Part shown: positions 16,258 through 24,468 of the stretch, in pieces | Layout of the letters: each line of letters opens with the position of its first letter | Position numbering within the stretch: the stretch's first letter is position 1 | NCBI GenBank assembly: GCA_027920525.1 | Contig: CP115858.1 | Span: 3,286,001 to 3,350,000 of the forward strand | Origin: Chryseobacterium daecheongense | GTDB lineage: Bacteria > Bacteroidota > Bacteroidia > Flavobacteriales > Weeksellaceae | Length of the DNA: 64,000 nt | Direction: 5' to 3' | Notes under the pieces: model-generated | What the model was told of the DNA's origin: nothing | The model's database searches: none | What the model saw: the letters and a program-made list of their open reading frames with translations, nothing else | Translations under genes and position numbers: made by a program

Positions 16258-18246
16258 ATGAACAATAAAGGATTTAACTGGTTTTTTCCAATTGCGATCA
16301 TAGCTCTTTTGTTATTTTTTGGATCCAACTTTTTAGGAGACAACAGCGCAAAAGCTATTGATGAAGACGGTTTCTTCAGAGAAATGCAATCGGGAAAAGT
16401 TCAGAATATTATTATATATAAAGACACTGAAAAGGCTGATGTATTTTTAACTCAGGCTGCTAAAACAGCAATGGTGAATAAAAACACCAAAGAAAACAAT
16501 CCTTTGTCAGCATTCGATATGGCTCCTAAAGCTGATTACACAGTGAAATACGGAGATCTTCAGCTTTTCCTTCAAAAATTTGATCAGATAAAAGCAGAAA
16601 ATGCGGCTATTAAAACAACTAAAGATTATGGAGCGGGTAAAAATCCTTTCATGGATATTTTATTCTCTGCATTGATATGGATTGCTATTTTAGGATTATT
16701 TTACTTCCTTCTTTTCAGAAAGATGGGTGGAGGTGGAGGTCCTGGAGGACAAATCTTCTCTATCGGTAAATCTAAGGCAAAACTTTTTGACGAAAAAGAA
16801 AGAATTCAGGTAACATTTAAAGATGTCGCAGGATTAGAAGGAGCAAAAGAAGAGGTACAAGAAGTTGTAGATTTTCTTAAAAACTCTGAAAAATATACAA
16901 AACTGGGAGGTAAAATTCCAAAAGGAGTTCTTTTGGTAGGGCCTCCGGGAACTGGTAAAACATTATTGGCGAAAGCAGTAGCCGGAGAAGCAAAAGTACC
17001 TTTCTTTTCGCTTTCGGGTTCAGACTTTGTTGAAATGTTTGTAGGAGTTGGGGCGTCAAGAGTAAGAGACCTTTTTGCTCAGGCGAAAGCTAAATCTCCT
17101 GCCATTATCTTTATTGATGAGATCGATGCCATTGGACGTGCGAGAGGAAAAAATAATTTCTCAGGAGGAAATGACGAAAGAGAAAATACCCTCAATCAAC
17201 TTCTTACAGAAATGGACGGCTTCGGGACTGATACCAATGTTATTGTAATGGCTGCTACCAACAGGGCTGATATTTTAGATAAAGCTTTAATGAGGGCAGG
17301 GCGTTTTGACCGTTCAATCTTTGTAGACCTTCCGGAATTACACGAAAGAAGACAGATTTTTGATGTTCACTTAAAGAAAATCAAACTGGATGATAATGTG
17401 GACAGAGAGTTTTTAGCAAAACAGACTCCTGGTTTCAGTGGAGCCGATATTGCCAATGTTTGTAACGAGGCAGCACTGATTGCAGCAAGAAATAACCATA
17501 CTTCGGTGACAAAACAAGATTTTCTTGATGCGGTAGACAGAATTATTGGAGGTCTTGAAAAGAAAAATAAAGCAATAAAACCTTCTGAAAAGAAAAGAGT
17601 TGCTTATCATGAAGCCGGTCACGCAACCATTTCATGGTTGGTAGAACACGCTTCTCCACTTTTAAAGGTAACGATCGTTCCAAGAGGACGTTCCCTGGGA
17701 GCAGCATGGTATCTTCCGGAAGAAAGGCAGCTTACTACTACTGAGCAGATGCTGGATGAAATGTGTGCAACTCTGGGAGGTAGAGCAGCAGAGCAAGTAA
17801 TATTCAATAATATTTCTACCGGTGCATTATCTGACCTTGAAACAGTAACGAAAAGAGCTCAGGCTATGGTTACAATCTACGGATTGAGTCCGAATATCGG
17901 TAACATTTCGTACTATGATAGCTCAGGACAGTCGGAATACAATTTTGGAAAACCTTACTCTGAGGAAACTGCGAATAAGATTGACGTAGAGATCAAATCG
18001 ATTATCGAAAATCAATATGCACGTGCAGTACAGATCCTTACAGAAAACAAAGATAAGCTGGATGCGCTGGCTGGTAAGCTTCTGGAAAAAGAGGTAATCT
18101 TCCGTGAGGATTTAGAAGAAATATTCGGTAAAAGAGCCTGGGATCCTGAATTGACGGAAAGACCGGTAACGAATACAATTCCTCTAATCAAGGATAAAGA
18201 AGAAGAAAGTGAAATTCAGGCTCCGGAAAGCCCGACTCAACTTTAA
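16258..18246 (+). CDS. ftsH: ATP-dependent zinc metalloprotease FtsH
   Basis: A 662-residue membrane-bound AAA+ protease that degrades misfolded membrane proteins and selected cytosolic regulators. There are two membrane helices (about 6-25 and 132-152) around a small periplasmic domain, then the AAA module with Walker A GPPGTGKT (near 228-235), Walker [12 protein letters not shown] and the SRH segment, and finally the peptidase domain with the zinc motif HEAGH (H451, E452, H455). The C-terminal tail is acidic and Pro-rich. It is second in the operon with rsfS and is followed by a strong terminator. Confidence 0.97.
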   Translation: MNNKGFNWFFPIAIIALLLFFGSNFLGDNSAKAIDEDGFFREMQSGKVQNIIIYKDTEKADVFLTQAAKTAMVNKNTKENNPLSAFDMAPKADYTVKYGDLQLFLQKFDQIKAENAAIKTTKDYGAGKNPFMDILFSALIWIAILGLFYFLLFRKMGGGGGPGGQIFSIGKSKAKLFDEKERIQVTFKDVAGLEGAKEEVQEVVDFLKNSEKYTKLGGKIPKGVLLVGPPGTGKTLLAKAVAGEAKVPFFSLSGSDFVEMFVGVGASRVRDLFAQAKAKSPAIIFIDEIDAIGRARGKNNFSGGNDERENTLNQLLTEMDGFGTDTNVIVMAATNRADILDKALMRAGRFDRSIFVDLPELHERRQIFDVHLKKIKLDDNVDREFLAKQTPGFSGADIANVCNEAALIAARNNHTSVTKQDFLDAVDRIIGGLEKKNKAIKPSEKKRVAYHEAGHATISWLVEHASPLLKVTIVPRGRSLGAAWYLPEERQLTTTEQMLDEMCATLGGRAAEQVIFNNISTGALSDLETVTKRAQAMVTIYGLSPNIGNISYYDSSGQSEYNFGKPYSEETANKIDVEIKSIIENQYARAVQILTENKDKLDALAGKLLEKEVIFREDLEEIFGKRAWDPELTERPVTNTIPLIKDKEEESEIQAPESPTQL

Positions 18247-18269
18247 AATTCTTAAAAAATAAAAGAAAT

Positions 18270-18304
18270 AAAACCTGGTAATTTCAAAATTGCCAGGTTT
18301 TTTC
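18270..18304 (+). terminator. Terminator of rsfS-ftsH
   Basis: A 15-bp stem with one G-U pair (AAAACCTGGTAATTT / AAATTGCCAGGTTTT), loop of 2, followed by T residues. It lies just after ftsH. Confidence 0.88.
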
Positions 18305-18347
18305 ATATTTAAACGTACATTTTTGGAATCTATTATAATTTATTTTC

Positions 18348-18355
18348 TATTTTTG
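18348..18355 (+). promoter_or_regulatory. -7 box of LUD-cdsA-psd (TATTTTTG)
   Basis: A perfect TAnnTTTG box ends 26 bases before the proposed TTG start at 18382, between the ftsH terminator and the LUD gene. Confidence 0.45.
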
Positions 18356-18381
18356 TATAAAGTTGACTAAAAAACATTAAG

Positions 18382-18963
18382 TTGAGTTTATTTAAAAAAA
18401 TTGTAAGCAAACTAACTAACCAACCCGAGGAAGATGACAACCAAAGTTTGGAAAAGCTAGGGGATTCGCTGAAAAATGCAGATCTCGATTATAAGTTTGC
18501 GCAATTATTTACGCATTCGGGGGGATTTTTTAATTATTGTGCAGATGAAGCGGAGGCTCTACAAACTTTGAATCAAATCATTAAAATAGAGGGCATTCAC
18601 AATATATTTTGTTGGGATAAGGAACTGCAGAATTTTTTGAATGTTGTAAAAACTCCCTTTACTTCAGAGCTGGAACATTCCAATGATGCTGCATTTATAA
18701 CCTGTGAATATCTTATTGCTTACGACGGAAGAATTATGCTGTCGCACAATAACATTCTCCATTATCATTCGTCGAGACTACCCAGTAAGATTATTATCAT
18801 GGCTAACGTATCTCAGATCGTTAATAACCTGAATGATGCCATGGGAAAAATAAAGCGTAATGGGAATATTAAAAACCTGACTTCAATCAGCGGAAGCCAG
18901 TCAAAATTAGATACATCCTCTAATTCCAATACAAAACTGTTTTTATTGCTGCTTGAAGATTAA
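18382..18963 (+). CDS. LUD domain protein (LutC/YkgG-like)
   Basis: A 193-residue cytoplasmic protein of the LUD domain family, related to LutC/YkgG, which take part in lactate utilisation with LutA and LutB. Those partners are not nearby. Instead the gene leads into cdsA and psd. The start appears to be TTG (18382), giving LSLFKKIVSKL; no in-frame ATG precedes the conserved region. The end carries conserved AHNNILHYHSSRLPSK-like sequence (SHNNILHYHSSRLP) seen in Flavobacteriia. The specific function in this setting is unknown. Confidence 0.82.
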   Translation: MSLFKKIVSKLTNQPEEDDNQSLEKLGDSLKNADLDYKFAQLFTHSGGFFNYCADEAEALQTLNQIIKIEGIHNIFCWDKELQNFLNVVKTPFTSELEHSNDAAFITCEYLIAYDGRIMLSHNNILHYHSSRLPSKIIIMANVSQIVNNLNDAMGKIKRNGNIKNLTSISGSQSKLDTSSNSNTKLFLLLLED

Positions 18964-18987
18964 GCATCAATTTCTAAATTATACATT

Positions 18988-19860
18988 TTGGACAAAAATC
19001 TCATTCAAAGAACCATTTCAGGGATTGTGTACGTTGCGGTTATTATCCTTTGTGCAACTCCACTCGGAGCCCAACTGATCAATACCATATCTCCGGACCT
19101 CGTTAAACAGCAATACCTGTACTACGGTTTAATAACATTTTTAATGCTGGTGGGTTCATGGGAGTGTGTGAAGATCATGAAGTTTGGAAAAGGATATGAA
19201 AAGTGGGTTGTTTTTCCCGTTATTGCAGTTATCTTTTACATGTTTTCCAAAAGATACTTCTATCATGATTTCTTTTTTGATTTCAGGCTAAGCGAAATAT
19301 TGGCATTATCATTAATAGGGATAGCTGTAGTTACTTTATTTAAGTATCCTACAGAATTATACTACGATAGCGGGAAATTGATCTTTACGGTCATTTATGT
19401 TGCACTGCCTTTTAGCTTTGCTCTGGGACTTCCAAAATATTCTAATTTTGATAATTCGTTTTCTTTAGAAGTGTTGTTCCTGTTTATTCTGATCTGGAGC
19501 AGTGATACATTTGCCTATCTTACGGGAAAATTTTTTGGAAAACATAAAATGGCACCCAAGATATCTCCTAAAAAAACCTGGGAAGGTTATGCGGGAGGTG
19601 TTATTCTCACATTAGTATTGTCTTACTTTATTGAAAAATATCAACACGATCTGCGTGGAAACTGGATCGTTGTAGGTTTTCTCGTCGCTTCATTTGCTCC
19701 GCTTGGGGATCTGGTAGAAAGCCAGCTTAAAAGAAGTTTTGGCGTTAAGGACAGCGGAAACATTATTCCAGGGCACGGAGGTGTATTAGATAGACTGGAT
19801 AGTTTTATAATCTGCGTTCCTGTTGTATATTTGTACTTTATTTTAGAAAAATTTATTTAA
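18988..19860 (+). CDS. cdsA: Phosphatidate cytidylyltransferase
   Basis: A 290-residue integral membrane enzyme that makes CDP-diacylglycerol from phosphatidate and CTP, the entry to phospholipid synthesis. About eight membrane helices are visible. Diagnostic segments are SDTFAYLTGKFFGKHK, SPKKTWEG and the C-terminal signature KDSGNIIPGHGGVLDRLDS. The start is TTG at 18988; no ATG lies close enough to replace it without losing the first helix. It is followed by psd after 4 bases, consistent with a phospholipid operon. Confidence 0.95.
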   Translation: MDKNLIQRTISGIVYVAVIILCATPLGAQLINTISPDLVKQQYLYYGLITFLMLVGSWECVKIMKFGKGYEKWVVFPVIAVIFYMFSKRYFYHDFFFDFRLSEILALSLIGIAVVTLFKYPTELYYDSGKLIFTVIYVALPFSFALGLPKYSNFDNSFSLEVLFLFILIWSSDTFAYLTGKFFGKHKMAPKISPKKTWEGYAGGVILTLVLSYFIEKYQHDLRGNWIVVGFLVASFAPLGDLVESQLKRSFGVKDSGNIIPGHGGVLDRLDSFIICVPVVYLYFILEKFI

Positions 19861-19864
19861 ACTC

Positions 19865-20518
19865 ATGAAATTACATAGAGAATCGAAAGGAACGATCACT
19901 GTAGCAACCATCCTTTTCATCATTATTGGTGTTGCAGCAATTTATTTTCTTAAAATGTGGTCGCTTTTGATCATTATGCCTTTATTGGTTGTGTACAGCC
20001 TTATATTTTGGTTTTTCAGAGTTCCCAACCGGGAAATTCTTGATCATAAAGAGAATGTGATTGCACCGGTAGATGGGAAAGTGGTTATGATTAAAGAAGT
20101 GGAAGAAACGGAATTTCTGAAAGGGAAGGCAATACAGGTTTCTATCTTCATGTCACCTCTGAATGTGCATATTTGCAGATATCCCGTTTCCGGGGAGGTG
20201 ATCTATAAAAAATACCATCCTGGAAAATATTTGGTAGCATGGCACGAAAAGTCTTCTACTGAAAATGAAAGAACAACTGTGGCGATAGAAAGTTTAACGA
20301 ATCACAAAGTTGTTTTCAGGCAGATTGCGGGTTATGTAGCCAGAAGGATTGTTTTCTATTGTAATGAAGGAGATCAGGCAAAGGCAGGGCACGAATTTGG
20401 ATTTATAAAATTCGGTTCAAGAATGGATGTTTTCTTACCATTGGACACGGAGATTATTTGTAAAATCGGAGATATCACAAAAGGAGGGTTGGATATCATT
20501 GCTAAAATGAAAGAGTAA
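19865..20518 (+). CDS. psd: Phosphatidylserine decarboxylase family protein
   Basis: A 217-residue short-form phosphatidylserine decarboxylase, which turns phosphatidylserine into phosphatidylethanolamine. Membrane helices lie near residues 15-55, followed by the catalytic domain with APVDGKV, MSPLNVHICRYPVSG and the self-cleavage site within FGSRMDVF. Cleavage between Gly and Ser there generates the pyruvoyl cofactor. The family is pyruvoyl-dependent. It lies directly after cdsA, its pathway neighbour, and before a strong terminator. Confidence 0.93.
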   Translation: MKLHRESKGTITVATILFIIIGVAAIYFLKMWSLLIIMPLLVVYSLIFWFFRVPNREILDHKENVIAPVDGKVVMIKEVEETEFLKGKAIQVSIFMSPLNVHICRYPVSGEVIYKKYHPGKYLVAWHEKSSTENERTTVAIESLTNHKVVFRQIAGYVARRIVFYCNEGDQAKAGHEFGFIKFGSRMDVFLPLDTEIICKIGDITKGGLDIIAKMKE

Positions 20519-20536
20519 TTTCAATCAGAAAAATAT

Positions 20537-20567
20537 AAAAGCAGTTTCAGGAGAAGCTGCTTTTTTT
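20537..20567. terminator. Bidirectional terminator after psd
   Basis: A 12-bp stem with one G-U pair (AAAAGCAGTTTC / GAAGCTGCTTTT, loop of 4) is followed by T residues on the plus strand. It separates psd from the converging DUF1801 gene and could serve both. Confidence 0.85.
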
Positions 20568-20575
20568 GTTTAAGG

Positions 20576-20926
20576 TTAAACCTTAATAAATTTTTTTACC
20601 TCGTTTACAAGTTCTAAAATAAGCTGTATGGGTAAATCCTTATCCATATCAATTAAAAGGATTTTAAACTTCTCTCTGCCTTCCTGGAGCAATTCCGGAG
20701 CATTCAGTCTGTCTCCATGATAAAAGCTTACATAATGTTTCTTATATTTTTTGCTGTAATACAAATAGCAAAGCATCTTCTTTTTGTATTTAAAAAAGGG
20801 CAATCCAAAGCTTAGTGTCTCTGTTATGTTATCCGGATCAGATTCCAAGATCTTTTTCCGCAAAAACAAAAGAGTACTTCTATCAGGTTCTTCAATTCTG
20901 TAGAAATACTCTTGTATGGGGTTCAT
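20576..20926 (-). CDS. DUF1801 domain protein
   Basis: A 116-residue cytoplasmic protein with the DUF1801 (YdhG-like) pattern: early helix RSTLLFLRKKILESDPD, then SFGLPFFKYKKKMLCYL, and VSFYHGD. The fold is compact alpha/beta and the function is unclear; some relatives are called iron chaperones on thin evidence. It follows the ABC exporter gene by 22 bases on the same strand and is probably its downstream partner in one transcript. Confidence 0.8.
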   Translation of the reverse strand: MNPIQEYFYRIEEPDRSTLLFLRKKILESDPDNITETLSFGLPFFKYKKKMLCYLYYSKKYKKHYVSFYHGDRLNAPELLQEGREKFKILLIDMDKDLPIQLILELVNEVKKFIKV

Positions 20927-20948
20927 TTTAAATTTAATTTAAAAAGGT

Positions 20949-22787
20949 TTAATCAAAATTCTGGAGTTCAACCAATTTGTGGTAAACACCTCTTTTCGCG
21001 ATCAGATCGTGGTGGCTTCCCTGTTCTACGATATCCCCTTTTTCCATCACTACGATCCAGTCTGCTTTTTGTATTGTCGAAAGCCTGTGGGCAATAACCA
21101 AAGAGGTTCTGTTTTCCATCATTTTCTCGAGAGCATCCTGTACAAACTTTTCAGATTCTGTATCTAATGCTGAAGTTGCTTCATCAAGGATCATAATCGG
21201 TGGGTTCTTAAGAACTGCTCTTGCAATAGAAACCCTTTGTTTCTGTCCTCCGGATAATTTACCACCATCATCTCCGATATTGGTGTCATAACCTTTTGGA
21301 AGCTGTGTAATAAAAGTATCTGCATTGGCCACTTTAGCAGCTGCGATAACCTCTTCTTTGGTAGCATCAGGTTTACCCATTAAGATGTTGTTATAAACAG
21401 AATCATTGAAAAGAACGGATTCCTGGGTTACCATGCCTAATAGCTTTCTGTACTCCTGTAGCTTCAGGTGTTTGATATCAACATTGTCAATTAAAATTTC
21501 ACCTTCGGAAACATCATAGAAACGGGCAAGCAGGTTGGCTATTGTTGTCTTCCCGCTTCCGCTCTGGCCGACTAAAGCAACTGTTTTTCCTTTAGGAATC
21601 GTTAAATTAAAGTTTTTAAGAATTACATTATCCTTATCATAATAGAATCCGATATTCCTGAATTCAATATTGTTTTCAAGTGTTGTAATAGAAACCGGTG
21701 CCGCAATTTCTTCGATTTTAACATCTGCATCCAGAATTTCCAATACCCTTTTCAGAGAAGCTTCTCCCTTCTGAACATTGGAAATCGAAGTAGATAAACT
21801 TTTTGCCGGAGGTAAAATCTGGAAAAACATCCCTAAAAATACAAGGAAATCTGCAGGGGAAATACTTTGATCAACGATGATTTGCTTTCCTCCATACCAA
21901 GCAATGATCAAAAATGTAATAGAGCCCAGGAATTCACTCATTGGCGAAGCCAATTCTTTTTTTCGTCCTAAACTTATAGAGCTGGAAATCCATTTGTGCA
22001 TCGATTGCATAAATCGGTTATCCATTATTTTTTCAGCATTAAAGATTTTAATAACCTTTGATGATTTAAGGGTCTCATCCACGATAGAGAATATATTTCC
22101 TAATTCATGTTGAGCCTCATGAGAGTCTTTTTTAAGGCTTTTTCCGATTAAAGCAATCATTGTTCCCATTACCGGTAAAATAAGTAATGAAAAAAGTGTC
22201 ATTTCAGGGCTTAAAAAGAAAAGTGTGATCAAAGTACTGATCAGCATAAACGGTGCATTGATCAGGTCAATTAAACTACCTAAGATATTACCTTCCACTT
22301 CACCGACATCATTGGACATACGGGACATCAGATCCCCTTTTCTGCTTTCGGTAAAGAATGACACAGGCAATGAAAGTATTTTGCGGTACATCGCACCACG
22401 GAGATCCTTGGTAACTCCCACCCGGTAATTAATTAAAAGAAAAGATCCGAAATAACGGAACGCATTTCTTAAGAGAAACATAAAAGCAGTGACAACGCAA
22501 AGCCATGCAAGTACTTTCAGCGAACCATACTCAGTAACAAGGCTTTGTACATAATAATTGGAATAGTCTTTTATGTAGGAAAAGAAATCAATAACATCTC
22601 CTGAATACACAGGTGCAGATTCATATTTCTGCGGTTTTATTGTTCCGAAAAGCATTCCCAGGACCGGAAGGATAGTTCCTAAGGAAGCTATCTGAAACAC
22701 AGAATACAGGATATTGAAAAACAAACTTCCGTATATGTATTTCTGGTGAGGCCGTGCGAATTTTAATATTTTTTTATATTCGTTCAT
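20949..22787 (-). CDS. ABC exporter, fused permease and ATPase (MsbA-like)
   Basis: A 612-residue half-transporter. An N-terminal six-helix membrane domain (about 15-330) is followed by a nucleotide-binding domain with Walker A GQSGSGKTT (near 406-414), the signature LSGGQKQR (near 510), Walker B ILDEATSALD and the H-loop AHRLST. It works as a dimer. The family includes lipid A flippase MsbA and peptide or drug exporters; the exact substrate cannot be read from sequence, though MsbA-like is the usual assignment. It has its own -7 box and is followed by the DUF1801 gene. Confidence 0.93.
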   Translation of the reverse strand: MNEYKKILKFARPHQKYIYGSLFFNILYSVFQIASLGTILPVLGMLFGTIKPQKYESAPVYSGDVIDFFSYIKDYSNYYVQSLVTEYGSLKVLAWLCVVTAFMFLLRNAFRYFGSFLLINYRVGVTKDLRGAMYRKILSLPVSFFTESRKGDLMSRMSNDVGEVEGNILGSLIDLINAPFMLISTLITLFFLSPEMTLFSLLILPVMGTMIALIGKSLKKDSHEAQHELGNIFSIVDETLKSSKVIKIFNAEKIMDNRFMQSMHKWISSSISLGRKKELASPMSEFLGSITFLIIAWYGGKQIIVDQSISPADFLVFLGMFFQILPPAKSLSTSISNVQKGEASLKRVLEILDADVKIEEIAAPVSITTLENNIEFRNIGFYYDKDNVILKNFNLTIPKGKTVALVGQSGSGKTTIANLLARFYDVSEGEILIDNVDIKHLKLQEYRKLLGMVTQESVLFNDSVYNNILMGKPDATKEEVIAAAKVANADTFITQLPKGYDTNIGDDGGKLSGGQKQRVSIARAVLKNPPIMILDEATSALDTESEKFVQDALEKMMENRTSLVIAHRLSTIQKADWIVVMEKGDIVEQGSHHDLIAKRGVYHKLVELQNFD

Positions 22788-22806
22788 TAATGAAAAATTG
22801 GAAAGG

Positions 22807-22814
22807 CAAAATTA
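22807..22814 (-). promoter_or_regulatory. -7 box of ABC exporter gene (TAATTTTG)
   Basis: A perfect TAnnTTTG box on the minus strand ends 19 bases before the ATG at 22787, between the M28 peptidase and exporter genes. No TTG lies at the usual distance. Confidence 0.45.
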
Positions 22815-22839
22815 GGTATTTTTAAAAGAGTAGACGATC

Positions 22840-23763
22840 TTAATTGAATTTTACTTTATCGTTATATTTTGGTGTAAAATTCTTTGGTCCTAATTTCTCA
22901 AAAGTTTTCCCAAGGTTATTGATGATTTGGGTCAGGTTATTGAAATCTACAACGGATACATCGTCGCTTTCATTGTGATAATGTGTTGCTTTGGTCATGT
23001 CAACTGTAGAGAACGAGTGTGCAATGATTTTCTTTTTAACGAAACTTACGTTATCGGATCTGTAGAATAACTGTTGTGTGGCATATGGATCAGGATATAT
23101 TTTCAAGCCGTTTGCTGCATGTTGATTAAACAATTCATCAAGATCAGAAAATTCATCACCTGTCATGAAGAGGGCATTTTTCCCGAATTGTGATTCCGTA
23201 GCTACCATTTCAAAATTAAAGAGGGCAGACATGTTATTATAAATAGGATCAAGATCCTTGTTAGTTGAAATCGCCCTTGAACCTAACATTCCTTTCTCTT
23301 CTCCGTTAAAAGCAATAAATGCCATTGAAAATTCAGAAGTTTTATTTTTGAAATAATCTGCTATTCCTACAAGAGTGGTAATTCCGCTTGCATCGTCGTC
23401 TGCCCCATTGTAGATGTTATCACCACTTTTTTTACTGGTGCCGATATGATCGAAATGTCCTGAAAAGCCTAAATACTTGTCGCTTTTTCCTTTTTTGATA
23501 CCACAAACGTTATAAGCGGTTTTCCCTTTATAATCAAAAGGGACAAGGTAAGAGTTCCCGGTGCAGTATTCTAAGTTGTTTTCTTTAAAAAGTTTGGCAA
23601 TATATTGGGCGGCATTGTCGTTTTCCGGGGTCCCGATTTCCCGGCCCTTCATTTCATCAGATGCCAGTGTGGAAAGAACAGTTGTTACTGTACTTTTCTG
23701 AACTTCCTGGGCAAAGGTAATTACTGAGAAAAACGAGAATGCGAGATAAGTTAATTTTTTCAT
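22840..23763 (-). CDS. Secreted M28 family metallopeptidase
   Basis: A 307-residue secreted zinc aminopeptidase-like enzyme. I use the ATG at 23763, which starts a normal signal peptide (MKKLTYLAFSFFSVITFAQ); the longer frame from 23814 adds an unlikely N-terminus. The peptidase domain carries the two-zinc ligands and catalytic acid of M28: GHFDHIG, GADDDASG, and NGEEKGMLGS, and a later His near HSFSTVD. It probably trims peptides in the periplasm or outside the cell. It lies upstream of the ABC exporter on the same strand. Confidence 0.9.
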   Translation of the reverse strand: MKKLTYLAFSFFSVITFAQEVQKSTVTTVLSTLASDEMKGREIGTPENDNAAQYIAKLFKENNLEYCTGNSYLVPFDYKGKTAYNVCGIKKGKSDKYLGFSGHFDHIGTSKKSGDNIYNGADDDASGITTLVGIADYFKNKTSEFSMAFIAFNGEEKGMLGSRAISTNKDLDPIYNNMSALFNFEMVATESQFGKNALFMTGDEFSDLDELFNQHAANGLKIYPDPYATQQLFYRSDNVSFVKKKIIAHSFSTVDMTKATHYHNESDDVSVVDFNNLTQIINNLGKTFEKLGPKNFTPKYNDKVKFN

Positions 23764-23889
23764 TGGAGTCCTGTTATATAAGTATATGTCGTTGAAACAT
23801 AGAAAATGTTGCATTGATTTTAAAAAAAATATGGAGAGGTAAGAAGGAAATACAGAAATTGAAAACTTAATCTTGGTCTAAAAGAAAAA

Positions 23890-23911
23890 AACAGCTTCAA
23901 AAGAAGCTGTT
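23890..23911 (-). terminator. Terminator of the DUF4293 gene
   Basis: A 9-bp perfect stem (AACAGCTTC / GAAGCTGTT, loop of 4), followed on the minus strand by a run of T. Confidence 0.85.
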
Positions 23912-23935
23912 CTTACTCAAAAAATCGTTGTAAGG

Positions 23936-24325
23936 TTATCGAAGTCTATCTACAGATTTTACGAGCCTCTCATCTTTACGGATATATATGTTTGCAATAA
24001 ACAAACAGATAATCGCGATTAATGGAAAAACAGGCTCAATACCCTTCTCAGGAAATTGAATTCCTCCGGATAAATTTAGTAGCCAATAAGCCAATACACC
24101 AATCAACAAAGCGTTTATAATGATGCTGATTGTATTCAGCAAAATTTGTCTTTTTCTGTTTTTAAAGCTGAATACACTTAGTAATCCAACTAAAACAAGT
24201 ACAATACATGCACTGTCTATTACAGGAATGTTACCAAAAACAGCAACATCTTGTCCTGTGATGAAAAGAAAAACAGCAGCTAAAACTGCCAGAAAAATCC
24301 ATATAGTTTGTATTCTTTGTAGCAT
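23936..24325 (-). CDS. DUF4293 integral membrane protein
   Basis: A 129-residue protein with four membrane helices, matching DUF4293 of Bacteroidetes (start MLQRIQTIWIFLAV, later helix AIICLFIANIYIRKDE). It is divergent to rho, a placement I associate with Flavobacteriia, and its promoter overlaps that of rho. No function is known to me. Confidence 0.87.
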   Translation of the reverse strand: MLQRIQTIWIFLAVLAAVFLFITGQDVAVFGNIPVIDSACIVLVLVGLLSVFSFKNRKRQILLNTISIIINALLIGVLAYWLLNLSGGIQFPEKGIEPVFPLIAIICLFIANIYIRKDERLVKSVDRLR

Positions 24326-24343
24326 TGAATATTAAATTCTTGG

Positions 24344-24373
24344 CAAAAATAACATAAATTTTGCACAATTCAA
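24344..24373 (-). promoter_or_regulatory. Promoter of DUF4293 gene (TTG-N19-TATTTTTG)
   Basis: On the minus strand a TTG (24373-24371) stands 19 bases before a TATTTTTG box (24351-24344), the full Bacteroidetes pattern. The box ends 18 bases before the ATG. It overlaps the rho promoter, which runs the other way. Confidence 0.65.
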
Positions 24374-24390
24374 AAATAAGTGTAGATTTG
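24361..24390 (+). promoter_or_regulatory. Promoter of rho (TTG-N19-TAGATTTG)
   Basis: A TTG at 24361-24363 stands 19 bases before TAGATTTG at 24383-24390. The predicted transcript has a leader of about 75 bases before the rho ATG at 24469, longer than most in this window. The leader contains only a weak 5-bp hairpin, so any autoregulation of rho is not evident. Confidence 0.7.
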
Positions 24391-24468
24391 CATTATACAA
24401 TGTACTTGAAAACAAAAGTCACCGGACTTACTTTTCTTACTCACAATTAATTACATTTTTACATACAT

